From assembly GCF_900547735.1 (NCBI RefSeq), contig NZ_URHZ01000010.1:1-64000 (forward strand): a stretch of DNA of 64,000 nucleotides. Direction: 5' to 3'. Shown here piece by piece: positions 50,922 to 59,437 of this stretch. The translations under genes and the position numbers were made by a program. Position 1 is the stretch's first letter. Each line of letters starts with the position of its first letter. The notes below the pieces were generated by a model. That model did not search any database. It saw nothing but the letters and a program-made list of their open reading frames with translations, and had not been told where the DNA came from. The stretch is from an uncultured Clostridium sp. Its GTDB lineage: Bacteria; Bacillota; Clostridia; Lachnospirales; Lachnospiraceae.

Positions 50922-51998
50922 CTATAAAAGATCCACCCCGCTCACCTTAATAAAAGGCAGAGTCTCTTTTACGATAATACTGCATTCCGTCGTGCAGATC
51001 GGCTGGGTGATCGTGCGTTCTTTATTCAAAACCTCATACAGCATACAGATGGCCTGATACCATTCGGAAGCCGGTTTCTGGTACAGAGAGGCGGCGATCG
51101 TTCCGTTCTGTATATAGCGGTACATATTGGAGGTATATTCGTGTCCGAATAAAAGAATTTCTCCACCTTTGCCCGCGTCTTCCACGGCCGCGGCAACCTG
51201 TTCGATCAGGCCGTTGGTCACGTAGATGGCATTCAGGCCGGGATAATTCGCAATGCAGTCGGAGGCAGCCTGATAGATATTGCGGTAGACACTTTCCTCC
51301 GAATCGTCGGACTCCACCGGAATCACGCGCTGAACCTGGATATCCAGTCCTTCCTGGTTGATCTTACTGAGAAAGCCGGAGATCCTCTGCTGCGTTCCGT
51401 TAAAAAGAGCGTTGGGAGAAAGGATGGCGGCATGACAACTGCCGGGCACGTACAGGCTGACCAGTTTGGCGGCAAGCCTTCCCAGTGCGAAATCATCAGG
51501 TCCTACGAAAAAGGTGCGCCGGCCGCCGACCGTATCGTTAATCACGGTGGCGTAAGGAATATCCTCGGGGATGTGTTCATCAATCTGGCCGGAAGTACCG
51601 TCGTCAACCGCGGTTAAGACAATTCCGTTCACACCCTCTGTCAGCAGCCGGTCGATGGAAGCGATCTGTGCTTTAATATTATACGCCGGAAATGAATCCA
51701 CAACCAGTTTGACGCCGAAAGCTTCCAGTTTGGAGCAGGCGTACTGGATGCCGACCTGTGCTTCCTGCCAGAAATCACGGTCCACCATTGGGTAGGTAAT
51801 ACCCAGGGTAAGGGGGTTCTTTCGCGAGACCAGGGCGCGGGCGATCTGGCTGGGGCGGTAATTCAATTGTTCAATAGCCTGAAGTACGGCCTCTTTATTT
51901 TTGGCAGAAACGCGCCCTCTGTCATGCAGAACCCGGTCTACCGTGCCGATGGAGACGCCGGAAATTCTGGCAACATCTTTTATCGTTGGATGCAGCAT
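50922..51998 (-). CDS. LacI-family repressor of the sugar locus
   Basis: 358 residues. N-terminal helix-turn-helix TIKDVARISGVSIGTVDRVL (about 5-24) with the hinge helix to about 60 (SQIARALVSRK), followed by a periplasmic-binding-like effector domain similar to those of ABC sugar-binding proteins. A promoter TTTACT-17-TATAAT lies upstream on the minus strand (52045-52073). It is the likely repressor acting on the operators at 55030-55045 and 55282-55295 (inference from location and half-site type). The inducer is probably a sugar acid or aldose from this locus. Confidence 0.9.
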   Translation of the reverse strand: MLHPTIKDVARISGVSIGTVDRVLHDRGRVSAKNKEAVLQAIEQLNYRPSQIARALVSRKNPLTLGITYPMVDRDFWQEAQVGIQYACSKLEAFGVKLVVDSFPAYNIKAQIASIDRLLTEGVNGIVLTAVDDGTSGQIDEHIPEDIPYATVINDTVGGRRTFFVGPDDFALGRLAAKLVSLYVPGSCHAAILSPNALFNGTQQRISGFLSKINQEGLDIQVQRVIPVESDDSEESVYRNIYQAASDCIANYPGLNAIYVTNGLIEQVAAAVEDAGKGGEILLFGHEYTSNMYRYIQNGTIAASLYQKPASEWYQAICMLYEVLNKERTITQPICTTECSIIVKETLPFIKVSGVDLL

Positions 51999-52044
51999 AT
52001 TATATAACTCCTAATTGTCATTTTTGAGTACTTGAAATACATTG

Positions 52045-52073
52045 ATTATACAGGATTTTGGCCTAAAAGTAAA
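52045..52073 (-). promoter_or_regulatory. Promoter of the lacI-type gene
   Basis: On the minus strand TTTACT (52073-52068), 17 bases and TATAAT (52050-52045). Confidence 0.5.
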
Positions 52074-52130
52074 GAAAGCGCCATAATGCCCGCTCCTGTT
52101 TGTGCAGACCTATCTGAACTGTTACGGGTA

Positions 52131-52200
52131 GTTACTGTTCACTCGGGATGTATTACGCGAGGTGTTTTCACGTACTTTTCGTGAAAATCACCGGGTATTC
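52131..52200. repeat. Inverted-repeat intergenic element, copy C
   Basis: Starts with GTTACTGTTCAC (52131-52142), then matches the reverse complement of copy A: GGGAT, TATT-CGCGAGGTGTTTTCACGT and CGTGAAAATC. It extends into the 3' end of the gluconolactonase-like gene at 52168, whose stop codon lies inside the hairpin. The other terminal repeat is not seen on the gene side. A further GAACTGTTAC just outside (52117-52126) may be a remnant. Confidence 0.7.
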
Positions 52201-53058
52201 CGATTTTCCGCAGCCGGCGCCGTCCAGCAGATAGGAGGGGCCTCCCGGAAAGGTCCCGGGATGATCTCCGGCTCCGATGGAAGCGGAGGTTACAAACAAC
52301 TGATCCATGTTTGCTCCGCCAAAGCAGACGCTGGATACCTGGGAGGCATCCAGGGGATAACGGCACAGTATATTGCCGGAGGGGGAAAGCTTCAGCACAC
52401 AGCCGCCTCCCCAGACGGCGGTCCAGATATTTCCCTGTGCGTCCACGGTCATTCCATCCGGCACAGCCTGAGGACCGGACGCCTGATAAACGACGCCGAT
52501 TTTTTCCGGCACATTCTCCGGTACATAGCGGTAGGCGGTGATTGTTCCCGGACCCGAATCGGTATGGTAAAAGACGGTTCCATCCGGAGAAAAGCCCATA
52601 CCATTGGAAATCTGTAAGTGATTCAGAAGAATATACGGTTTCCTGCCCGGTTCGAAGCAGTATAGCGCGCCGTCCTCATTATTATCTCTTTTACTTCCGG
52701 CCATGATGCGCCCGTCCGGACCGCAGATGGCATCATTAAAACGTTCTCCCTTTATAAAGGGGATATCGAGGGGGATCTCCCAGAGCTTATGCAGAGCGGC
52801 GTCATATTTATCTCCGGTCCAGGAGGACAGAAATATTCCCTGCTCCGTAAACAGCAGGAGATCCCAGGATGATGTAAACAGGAAGGCGCCTGTCTGGTAT
52901 GGCGTTTCCAATACGGGGTATGCCGGTTTTTGGCCGGAGGCCGGGACGGCATAGATGATCCCGTTCACGATATCGGTCCAGTAAAATTCTTCCGTATCGG
53001 CCCTCCACAACGGGTTTTCACCCAAAGTGCAGGACGGTGCGTCTATCGTACGAATCAA
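52168..53058 (-). CDS. SMP-30/gluconolactonase-family protein
   Basis: 296 residues, six-bladed propeller. Family blocks: EGPLW-like GENPLWRADTEEFYWTDI (about 10-28), RFNDAICGPDGRIMAGS (about 103-119), ISNGMGFSPDGTVFYHTDS (about 148-166) and PDGMTVDAQGNIWTAVWGGG (about 197-216). It likely hydrolyses a sugar lactone made by the SDR. The TTG at 53058 has AAGGAGG upstream; the ATG at 53082 overlaps the dgoD stop region without a ribosome site. The last residues (VIFTKST) are encoded by inverted-repeat copy C, an odd replacement of the native end. Confidence 0.87.
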   Translation of the reverse strand: MIRTIDAPSCTLGENPLWRADTEEFYWTDIVNGIIYAVPASGQKPAYPVLETPYQTGAFLFTSSWDLLLFTEQGIFLSSWTGDKYDAALHKLWEIPLDIPFIKGERFNDAICGPDGRIMAGSKRDNNEDGALYCFEPGRKPYILLNHLQISNGMGFSPDGTVFYHTDSGPGTITAYRYVPENVPEKIGVVYQASGPQAVPDGMTVDAQGNIWTAVWGGGCVLKLSPSGNILCRYPLDASQVSSVCFGGANMDQLFVTSASIGAGDHPGTFPGGPSYLLDGAGCGKSEYPVIFTKST

Positions 53059-53075
53059 TGCGTTTTTCCTCCTTT

Positions 53076-54224
53076 CTACCATTCGGTTACGCTGCCGTCC
53101 GGCATGTGATAGATTGGATTCTTCCAGTGATGTTTTTCCCTGGAGGCGGCTAAAACTGCCTCCTCATTGATCTCAAGCCCCAGACCGGATCCCGCTAGCG
53201 CATGTACGAAGCCGTCTTCATACCGGAATACGGAAGGATCCTTTACATAGGTTGTAATTTCCGTCCCCTGGTTGTAAGCCATATTAAGGCTCTGTTCCTG
53301 GAGACATGCATTGATTGAGGTGAAGTCGATTTGCAGGCAGGAGGCCAGCGCGATCGGCCCCAGCGGACAGTGGGGAGCCAGGGCAATATCACAGGCCTCC
53401 GCCATGGCCGCGATCCGGCGGACCTCGGAGATTCCTCCGGCATGGCTCAGATCCGGCTGTATAATATCTACGTATCCGCCCTGGAGCATACGTTTAAAAT
53501 CCCATCGCGTATAGCAGCGTTCCCCTGTGGCTAAGGGAATATGACTGTAGCTGTGCAGTTCTGCAAAAGCTTCTTCATTATCTATCAGGACAGGTTCTTC
53601 AACGAACAGAAGTTTAAAAGGTTCCAGCTCATGAAGCAGCGTTTTTGCGGTGGATTTATGGGCGCGGCCGTGGAAATCAATGGCAATGCCGATGCCGTAT
53701 CCCACCGCATCGCGGATTGCCTGGACCTTTGCCAGCAGCGCGTCGATCTGGGCGGAATCATTGATCCAGCCTATTTGGTCCACACCGGTCATCTTGATAT
53801 TCCGGAAACCGTGAGCTGCACGGTCTTTGGCACAGGCGGCAGCCTCTTCCGGGGAACCGGAGTCAATCCAACTGTAAACTTCCATTTTATCCCGTACCTT
53901 TCCCCCTAACAAATCATAGACGGGGGCGCCGAAATATTTTCCGCGGATATCCCACAGAGCCTGGTCGATTCCGGATAAGGCGCTGGACAGGACGGGGCCG
54001 CCGCGGTAGAAGCCGCCCCGGTATATGGTCTGCCAGATATCCTCGACCTGCCTGGGATCGGAACCTTTCAGCAGAGGAATGAGTTCCTGGACGGCCGTCT
54101 CCGTCGTATCGGCCCGCCCCTCCACAACGGGTTCACCCCAGCCGACAAAGCCGTCATCCGTTTCAATACGCAGGAAAAGCCAGCGGGGAAGGACGTGATA
54201 AGTATCTATTTTCGTGATTTTCAT
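53076..54224 (-). CDS. dgoD: D-galactonate dehydratase (DgoD)-like
   Basis: 382 residues, identical in length to E. coli DgoD. Shared blocks from memory: GWGEPVVEGRA, GFYRGGPVLSSA, GIDQALWDI, DFHGRAHK, LFVEEPV, GERCYTRWDFKR, QPDLSHAGGISE, APHCPLGPIALASCL and LQEQS. The metal ligands are in IAIDFHG (Asp, about 185), VEEP (Glu) and ATGER (Glu), and the catalytic His sits in APHCPLGP. It dehydrates an aldonate to 2-keto-3-deoxyaldonate. Start overlaps the SDR stop by 4 bases, so translation is coupled. Confidence 0.92.
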   Translation of the reverse strand: MKITKIDTYHVLPRWLFLRIETDDGFVGWGEPVVEGRADTTETAVQELIPLLKGSDPRQVEDIWQTIYRGGFYRGGPVLSSALSGIDQALWDIRGKYFGAPVYDLLGGKVRDKMEVYSWIDSGSPEEAAACAKDRAAHGFRNIKMTGVDQIGWINDSAQIDALLAKVQAIRDAVGYGIGIAIDFHGRAHKSTAKTLLHELEPFKLLFVEEPVLIDNEEAFAELHSYSHIPLATGERCYTRWDFKRMLQGGYVDIIQPDLSHAGGISEVRRIAAMAEACDIALAPHCPLGPIALASCLQIDFTSINACLQEQSLNMAYNQGTEITTYVKDPSVFRYEDGFVHALAGSGLGLEINEEAVLAASREKHHWKNPIYHMPDGSVTEW

Positions 54225-54997
54225 ATTAATTCCTCCATCGGTTCATAATCGTTTTCGGGCAGGATCGGAAGCAGGGAACCTCCGTCGATGGTGACGCAGT
54301 TTCCTGTCATATAGGCACAGGCGTCTGAGGCCAGAAACGCGATAATTCCGGCAATTTCTTCCGGCTGGGCAAACCGTTTTAACGGGATTTTAGGAGCGGC
54401 CCGGTGGATGGGATCGGACTTATCCCAGCCGACGTCGGTGTAGCCGGGAGCGGCGGTGATAACACGGATTCCGTAAGGAGCCAGTTCCATGGCGGCATTC
54501 CGGCCGAATTTGGTCAGGGCAGCTTTCGTAGGGGCGTAGATGTTGGCGTTGGGCCAGCAGCCGTCGGCATGGTTGGAAGAAATGTTGATAATCACCCCGG
54601 ATTTATTCCGGCTGATCATGTTTTGTGCCGCGCGCTGTGTACAGAAGAAAGCGCCTTTCCAGTCCGTCCGGGTAATCTCCTCCCATTGCTCTTCGGTGAC
54701 CTCTAAAAATGGGTAAAATTTGCTGATACCCGCGTTGTTGACCAGCAGGTCAATAGAGGGGAACTCCTCAAAAAATAAATCAAACATCTGGTTTAGCTGC
54801 TTAAAGTCTGAGACATCGGCGCAGATAGGGACGGCTTTCCCGCCGTATTCGCCGACGATCCGGCAGACCTCCATAGCCCTTTCCCTGCTGTGGAAATAGT
54901 TCACTCCAACATCATAGCCGTTTTTGGCGAGTTCAATGGCGATGGCCCGGCCGATGCCACGCCCTGCTCCTGTAACGAGAGCTGTTTTTCTGTACAT
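54221..54997 (-). CDS. Short-chain dehydrogenase/reductase (sugar dehydrogenase)
   Basis: 258 residues, classical SDR. TGAGRGIG (about residues 10-17) binds NAD(P); NNAGIS and the catalytic Ser-Tyr-Lys (ISSNHAD, YAPTKAA) follow. The C-terminus ITGNCVTIDGG-like MTGNCVTIDGGSLLP is typical of glucose/aldose 1-dehydrogenases. The ATG at 54997 follows GGAGG and opens MYRKTALVTG; the longer frame to 55045 crosses an operator. First gene of the SDR-DgoD-lactonase operon: oxidation, lactone opening and dehydration of an aldose. Confidence 0.88.
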   Translation of the reverse strand: MYRKTALVTGAGRGIGRAIAIELAKNGYDVGVNYFHSRERAMEVCRIVGEYGGKAVPICADVSDFKQLNQMFDLFFEEFPSIDLLVNNAGISKFYPFLEVTEEQWEEITRTDWKGAFFCTQRAAQNMISRNKSGVIINISSNHADGCWPNANIYAPTKAALTKFGRNAAMELAPYGIRVITAAPGYTDVGWDKSDPIHRAAPKIPLKRFAQPEEIAGIIAFLASDACAYMTGNCVTIDGGSLLPILPENDYEPMEELI

Positions 54998-55029
54998 AAC
55001 AAACCTCCATTCTGATTGTGAATGACAAA

Positions 55030-55045
55030 GTGTTAACGATAACAC
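55030..55045. promoter_or_regulatory. LacI-type operator 1
   Basis: GTGTTA-ACGA-TAACAC, a 6-bp perfect dyad around ACGA, in the 5' leader of the SDR operon 33 bases from its start codon. Confidence 0.7.
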
Positions 55046-55119
55046 TCTAAACGTTTAAAAAATGTGATGATTATAAAAACAGCGGATATAAGCCCGATTC
55101 ATCACAATATGTTAATCGT

Positions 55120-55148
55120 ATTATACGAATAATATAGATTTATGTCAA
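55120..55148 (-). promoter_or_regulatory. Promoter of the SDR-dgoD-lactonase operon
   Basis: On the minus strand TTGACA (55148-55143), 17 bases and TATAAT (55125-55120); perfect consensus. The start site is about 55113, so operator 1 lies about 70 bases inside the transcript. Confidence 0.8.
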
Positions 55149-55241
55149 GAAAAAGCAATCGTTCAACCCTATTAATTAACTGATTGTATAAAAGTATTGA
55201 GAAAGAAATTAGATAAAAAAGGCAAAACACACAAAAAACAA

Positions 55242-55270
55242 TTGACAACTATAATTTGAAAAGATATAAT
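55242..55270 (+). promoter_or_regulatory. Promoter of the ABC transporter operon
   Basis: TTGACA (55242-55247), 17 bases, TATAAT (55265-55270); perfect consensus, back to back with the SDR promoter about 94 bases away. Confidence 0.8.
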
Positions 55271-55281
55271 CACAACATAAA

Positions 55282-55295
55282 GTGTTAACGAACAC
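55282..55295. promoter_or_regulatory. LacI-type operator 2
   Basis: GTGTT-AACG-AACAC directly downstream of the -10 of the ABC transporter promoter, covering the start of transcription. It shares GTGTTAACG with operator 1. This placement gives direct repression. Confidence 0.7.
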
Positions 55296-55518
55296 ACATC
55301 TAAAAAAGGAAAAGTTAACTAAAAATGTCGGGAAGAAAATGATTTTTAAGTGCAGATGGCACAACAGATAGAGCGGCGGAGGCCGAATCGGGGGTTGAGG
55401 CCGAATTGGAAGCGGAGGCGAGGTAAAACAGAGGAATAAAACCAGAGCATACAGCAGACAAAAATACAAAGGAAAAGACAAAAACATAAAGGAAAAGTCA
55501 AAGGAGGTGGCGGAAACA

Positions 55519-57033
55519 GTGGAAACCTATGTGGAATTCAAACATATCAGCAAATACTTCCCAGGAGTGAAGGCGCTGGATGACATCTGTTTTAAGGCTG
55601 AAAGCGGCGAAGTATATGCCTTTTTAGGTGAAAATGGAGCGGGAAAGTCAACTCTGCTGAAAATCCTGAACGGCGATTATCAGCCGGATGAAGGAGAATA
55701 CATTATTGACGGACAGGCCAGGCATTTCAGCTCCCCTCAGGAGGCAATCGCGGCGGGAGTGAGCGTTATCTATCAGGAACGTCAGATTTTAATGGAGATG
55801 ACCGTCGCGGAAAATGTATTTTTAGGCTCCTGGATCAAGAAGAACGGGATGGTGGATTTTGAGACGATGAACCGGCGGACGAAGGAGATAGCCGGACGGT
55901 TTGGCCTCCATTCAATTGAACCGGATGCCAAGGTAGGCACGCTCAGTATCGCCCATCAGCAGATGGTGGAGATTATGAAAGCGGTTAACCGGGATTCCCG
56001 GATTATTGCATTTGACGAGCCTACCGCCAGCCTGAGTGATAATGAAATCGAAATCCTGTTCCGTATTATCAGGGAGCTGCAGGCGGAAAAGAAAATTATA
56101 TTCTACGTGTCCCACCGGATGAATGAGATTGAACAGATTGCCCAGAAGGTAGTGGTTTTTAAGGACGGGAAAACAGTGGATCTGGTGGAACGCGATAAGG
56201 TGAGCAATGACGAGCTGATACGGATGATGGTGGGGCGTCCCCTGGGGAGTATTTTTGATTCGCTGCCGCGCAATACGGATTTCGGCGAAACCGTGCTTGA
56301 GGTGAAGAATCTGACAACCGCCTTTGTGAAGGATATCTCCTTCCGGATAAGGCGCGGCGAGATACTGGGCTTTTCCGGTCTGGTCGGTTCCGGAAGGACC
56401 GAGATTATGCGCGCCATATTTGGAGTTGATAAGGTACTGTCCGGTGAGATTCTGATGGACGGTAAAGCCATCTCTCCCCGGTCGCCGAAAGAGGCGGTCA
56501 ATTTGGGAATTGCGCTGGTTCCCGAGGACCGCAAGGAACAGGGGATTCTGCCGAATATATCGGTCAGGGGCAATATCACGGTGTCCGTGCTCAGAAGCTA
56601 TTGTAACAGGCTCGGTGTGCTGAATGAGGCCGGGGAGCAGGAGACGGCGGACGGAGATATAAAGAAATTTAATATTAAGACGCCGGACAGTGAAAAACTG
56701 ATTGCCCAGTTGTCGGGAGGAAACCAGCAGAAGGTAATTCTGGCCAGGTGGCTGGAGACGAAGCCGAAGGTGCTGATCCTGGATGAGCCGACGAAGGGAA
56801 TCGACGTAGGCGCGAAGTCGGAGTTTTATAAGATTATCTGCGAATGTGCCAGGGACGGTATCGCGGTGATTGTGATTTCTTCCGAGCTGCCGGAGATCAT
56901 CGGCCTCAGCGACCGGGTGATTGTGGTAAGGGAAGGCCGTATCAGCGGTGAGATTTTAAGAACGGATGCTACCGAGGAACATATACTCGCTTATGCAATG
57001 ACGGATAAGACAGGAGAACGGGCTGTGGTGTAA
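55519..57033 (+). CDS. Sugar ABC transporter ATP-binding protein (RbsA/MglA type)
   Basis: 504 residues with two nucleotide-binding domains, as in ribose and galactose importers. The first has Walker A GENGAGKST (about 38-46), signature LSIAHQQMVEIM and Walker B IIAFDEPTA. The second has a changed Walker A GLVGSGRTEIM, signature LSGGNQQKVILARWL and Walker B VLILDEPTKGIDVGAKSE. GTG at 55519 follows AAGGAGG (11 bases); GTG at 55507 overlaps that site and is rejected. It powers import by the next-encoded permease and binding protein. Confidence 0.92.
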   Translation: METYVEFKHISKYFPGVKALDDICFKAESGEVYAFLGENGAGKSTLLKILNGDYQPDEGEYIIDGQARHFSSPQEAIAAGVSVIYQERQILMEMTVAENVFLGSWIKKNGMVDFETMNRRTKEIAGRFGLHSIEPDAKVGTLSIAHQQMVEIMKAVNRDSRIIAFDEPTASLSDNEIEILFRIIRELQAEKKIIFYVSHRMNEIEQIAQKVVVFKDGKTVDLVERDKVSNDELIRMMVGRPLGSIFDSLPRNTDFGETVLEVKNLTTAFVKDISFRIRRGEILGFSGLVGSGRTEIMRAIFGVDKVLSGEILMDGKAISPRSPKEAVNLGIALVPEDRKEQGILPNISVRGNITVSVLRSYCNRLGVLNEAGEQETADGDIKKFNIKTPDSEKLIAQLSGGNQQKVILARWLETKPKVLILDEPTKGIDVGAKSEFYKIICECARDGIAVIVISSELPEIIGLSDRVIVVREGRISGEILRTDATEEHILAYAMTDKTGERAVV

Positions 57034-57049
57034 CCGGAGGGCCTGATAT

Positions 57050-58063
57050 ATGGGGGTAAACATGGATCATTTTATAACAAAACTTAAAAAAAGCGACTTT
57101 GCGGAAAAGATCAGCCTGATAATTGCGCTTGCACTCCTCGTGGTTGTATTTTCCGTATTTAATAAGAACTACCTTACGGTGCAGAACTTTATCAATATTC
57201 TGGTGGCCTGTTCCCTGACCGGGTTTGTGGCGATTGCAGAGACGAATCTGATCATTGCCAACCAGATTGACTTATCGGCCGGGTCGGTGGCGGCTTTTTC
57301 CGGCGTGCTTGGCGCCGTTTTGGTGAAGGCCGGGTTTCATCCGGTTCTGGCCATACTGGCCGCGGTGCTGGCCGGATGCGTCATTGGAGCGTTTAATGCG
57401 GTAGCTGTGAATTTCCTGAACCTGCAGCCGTTTATTGCGACGCTGGCCACGATGTCCATCGTGAGGGGATTTGCCTATATTATCTGCGGCGGCAAGGCGG
57501 TGGCCGTCAGCAGCCAGATGTTTATTAAGTTCGGCACGTTCCGGTTGTTTGGAATTATCCCACTGCCGGTCATTATATTAATTGTAGCGTTTCTCGTGTT
57601 CGGATTTGTGCTGAAAAAGACCTTTTTCGGCCGGAGCATTTACGTACTGGGAGGTAACCCGTACGCAGCCCGCCTGGCCGGGTTAAGTCCCATGCTGATT
57701 CGATTTAAACTCTATATTATGTCGGGAGGACTGGCAGCCCTGGCGGGAGTGCTTTTGGCGGCCAGGATGAATTCGGGGCAGCCGTCGGCCTGTAATGGTC
57801 TGGAATTTGACGCGGCTACGGCGGCGGTACTGGGCGGCACGGCGTTTACCGGCGGCGTGGGGACCATGCTGGGAACATTTATCGGCATGCTGATCTTACA
57901 GTGTTTTAATACGGGCCTTGTCATGCTGAATGTGCAGGTTTTCTGGCAGAACGTAGCCCAGGGCTCCCTGCTTGTGGTGGCGCTGGCATTCGACTTCTAC
58001 CGTAAGAGAATGAGAAGTAAAAAACTGTTGGAGGAGAGCATGAAGGTTACTGCTCAGCCCTGA
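57050..58063 (+). CDS. Sugar ABC transporter permease (RbsC type)
   Basis: 337 residues, eight to ten membrane segments, with family blocks NLIIANQIDLSAGSVAAFSG (about 64-83), GGNPYAARLAGL (about 201-212) and GGTAFTGGVGTMLGTFIG (about 263-280). It begins at ATG 57050 after CGGAGG; ATG 57062 is the alternative (after GGGGGT). Translocates the sugar bound by the lipoprotein. Confidence 0.92.
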   Translation: MGVNMDHFITKLKKSDFAEKISLIIALALLVVVFSVFNKNYLTVQNFINILVACSLTGFVAIAETNLIIANQIDLSAGSVAAFSGVLGAVLVKAGFHPVLAILAAVLAGCVIGAFNAVAVNFLNLQPFIATLATMSIVRGFAYIICGGKAVAVSSQMFIKFGTFRLFGIIPLPVIILIVAFLVFGFVLKKTFFGRSIYVLGGNPYAARLAGLSPMLIRFKLYIMSGGLAALAGVLLAARMNSGQPSACNGLEFDAATAAVLGGTAFTGGVGTMLGTFIGMLILQCFNTGLVMLNVQVFWQNVAQGSLLVVALAFDFYRKRMRSKKLLEESMKVTAQP

Positions 58064-58107
58064 TGCTGAGATAAACATAACATATTATGAAAAAAGGAGA
58101 GAGTAAA

Positions 58108-59193
58108 ATGAAGAAAATGCAGATTGCAAAGATGGCGGCAGCGGCAGCAGCGTTCAGCCTGCTGACGGCATGCGGAACAAGCCAGACGGCCGGCACGGCG
58201 GCACCGGAGACAAAGGCGGAGGCGGCGGAAAGTACCGCAGCAGAGGATACGAAGGCAGCGGAGGAAACACAGGACGGTGCAAAAGAGAATTATGTCATTG
58301 CCGGTATTTATAAGATGGGAGACGCTACCTGGTTCATCCAGGAGGGGAAGGCCTCCCAGGAAGTAGTGGAAGCGGCAGGCGGAACATGGAAGTATATGGA
58401 TGCCAAACAGAACGGCGCCACCTACATGCAGATGATTGACAACTGTATCGCAGACAAGGTGGACGGCGTGCTGGTCTGCCTTCCGGATCAGAATCTGAGC
58501 CAGACGACGGTGGATAAATTAAAGGAAGCCAATATCCCGGTGATTGCGGTGGATGATGCGCTTCAGACGGAGGACGGCACCCTGCTTGCGCCGTGGGTTG
58601 GAATCGACGGATATAATATCGGCGCGGCGGTAGGCGAATGGGCCGCCAAGTACATAACGGAGAACGGACTTGCTAAGGATGATACGTTTGGCGTGATGCT
58701 GCTTACGGCGGACACCGTTTCAAGCTGCGTGCCGCGTACGGAAGGTCAGCTTGCCAAGTTAAAAGAGGCGATTCCGGACTTCCCGGACAACCGTATTTTT
58801 AAGGCGGATCACGATACCAGCACGGAGCAGGGCAACACGGCAGCATCCACAGTTATTACGGGTAATCCCCAGATTAAAAAATGGCTGGTGTTAGGCGTTT
58901 CCGACGAGGGCGCTCAGGGCGCGGCCCGGGCACTGGAAGCGGCCGGACTTGAAAAAGATTCCGTATGCGTAGGACTCGGCGGATATCTGGCTCCGGACGA
59001 ATTTGCAAAAGAGAGTTCCCCATTTAAGGCGGCGGCATATTTTTCCGCAAAGGGCGTTGGCGGAACAGCGGCGCAGGCCATGCTGGATTACCTTCAGAAC
59101 GGAACTCCGATTCCGGAGAAATACGCAGTGGACGCTGTGATTGTGGAACCAGGCGACGATCTGGCAGCCATTATGCCGGAGTATGTGGAATAG
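58108..59193 (+). CDS. Sugar ABC transporter solute-binding lipoprotein
   Basis: 361 residues of the RbsB/ChvE-like periplasmic-binding family. Signal peptide and lipobox LLTAC (Cys21), then an Ala/Glu/Thr-rich linker to about residue 60. Blocks such as MIDNCIADKVDGVLVC and EANIPVIAVDDAL, and VLGVSDEGAQGAARALE near the C-terminus, are typical. The ATG at 58108 follows AAAGGAG; a longer form from 58087 is less likely. The ligand is unknown; the enzymes suggest an aldose or sugar acid. Confidence 0.9.
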   Translation: MKKMQIAKMAAAAAAFSLLTACGTSQTAGTAAPETKAEAAESTAAEDTKAAEETQDGAKENYVIAGIYKMGDATWFIQEGKASQEVVEAAGGTWKYMDAKQNGATYMQMIDNCIADKVDGVLVCLPDQNLSQTTVDKLKEANIPVIAVDDALQTEDGTLLAPWVGIDGYNIGAAVGEWAAKYITENGLAKDDTFGVMLLTADTVSSCVPRTEGQLAKLKEAIPDFPDNRIFKADHDTSTEQGNTAASTVITGNPQIKKWLVLGVSDEGAQGAARALEAAGLEKDSVCVGLGGYLAPDEFAKESSPFKAAAYFSAKGVGGTAAQAMLDYLQNGTPIPEKYAVDAVIVEPGDDLAAIMPEYVE

Positions 59194-59298
59194 AGCCTGC
59201 TTCTATCCGGCCGGACAGCACCGTTTGAGCGAATAAAAACGGGTCGATATACCAGTAAAGACAGGTCAATAGAAAGTACGCTGCGGCGTACTTTCTAT

Positions 59299-59400
59299 GT
59301 TACAGTTCAGCCAAAATGCCGTTTCGCGCCGCGTAACTCGGGATTTTCACGAAAAACATGTGAAAACACCTCGCGGAATGCATCAAGGCTGAACGGTTCC
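59299..59400. repeat. Inverted-repeat intergenic element, copy D
   Basis: About 102 bp, bounded by GTTACAGTTCAGCC and GGCTGAACGGTTCC. The core matches copy A from GCCGTTTCGCG through CTCGGGATTTTCACG to TGAAAACACCTCGCGGAAT. It is a shorter internal variant of A in the same orientation. It lies in the 235-base gap between the binding-protein and creatininase genes. Confidence 0.75.
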
Positions 59401-59437
59401 TTTCTATCTTTTCAGGGCCTGACGGAAGGTGAATAAA

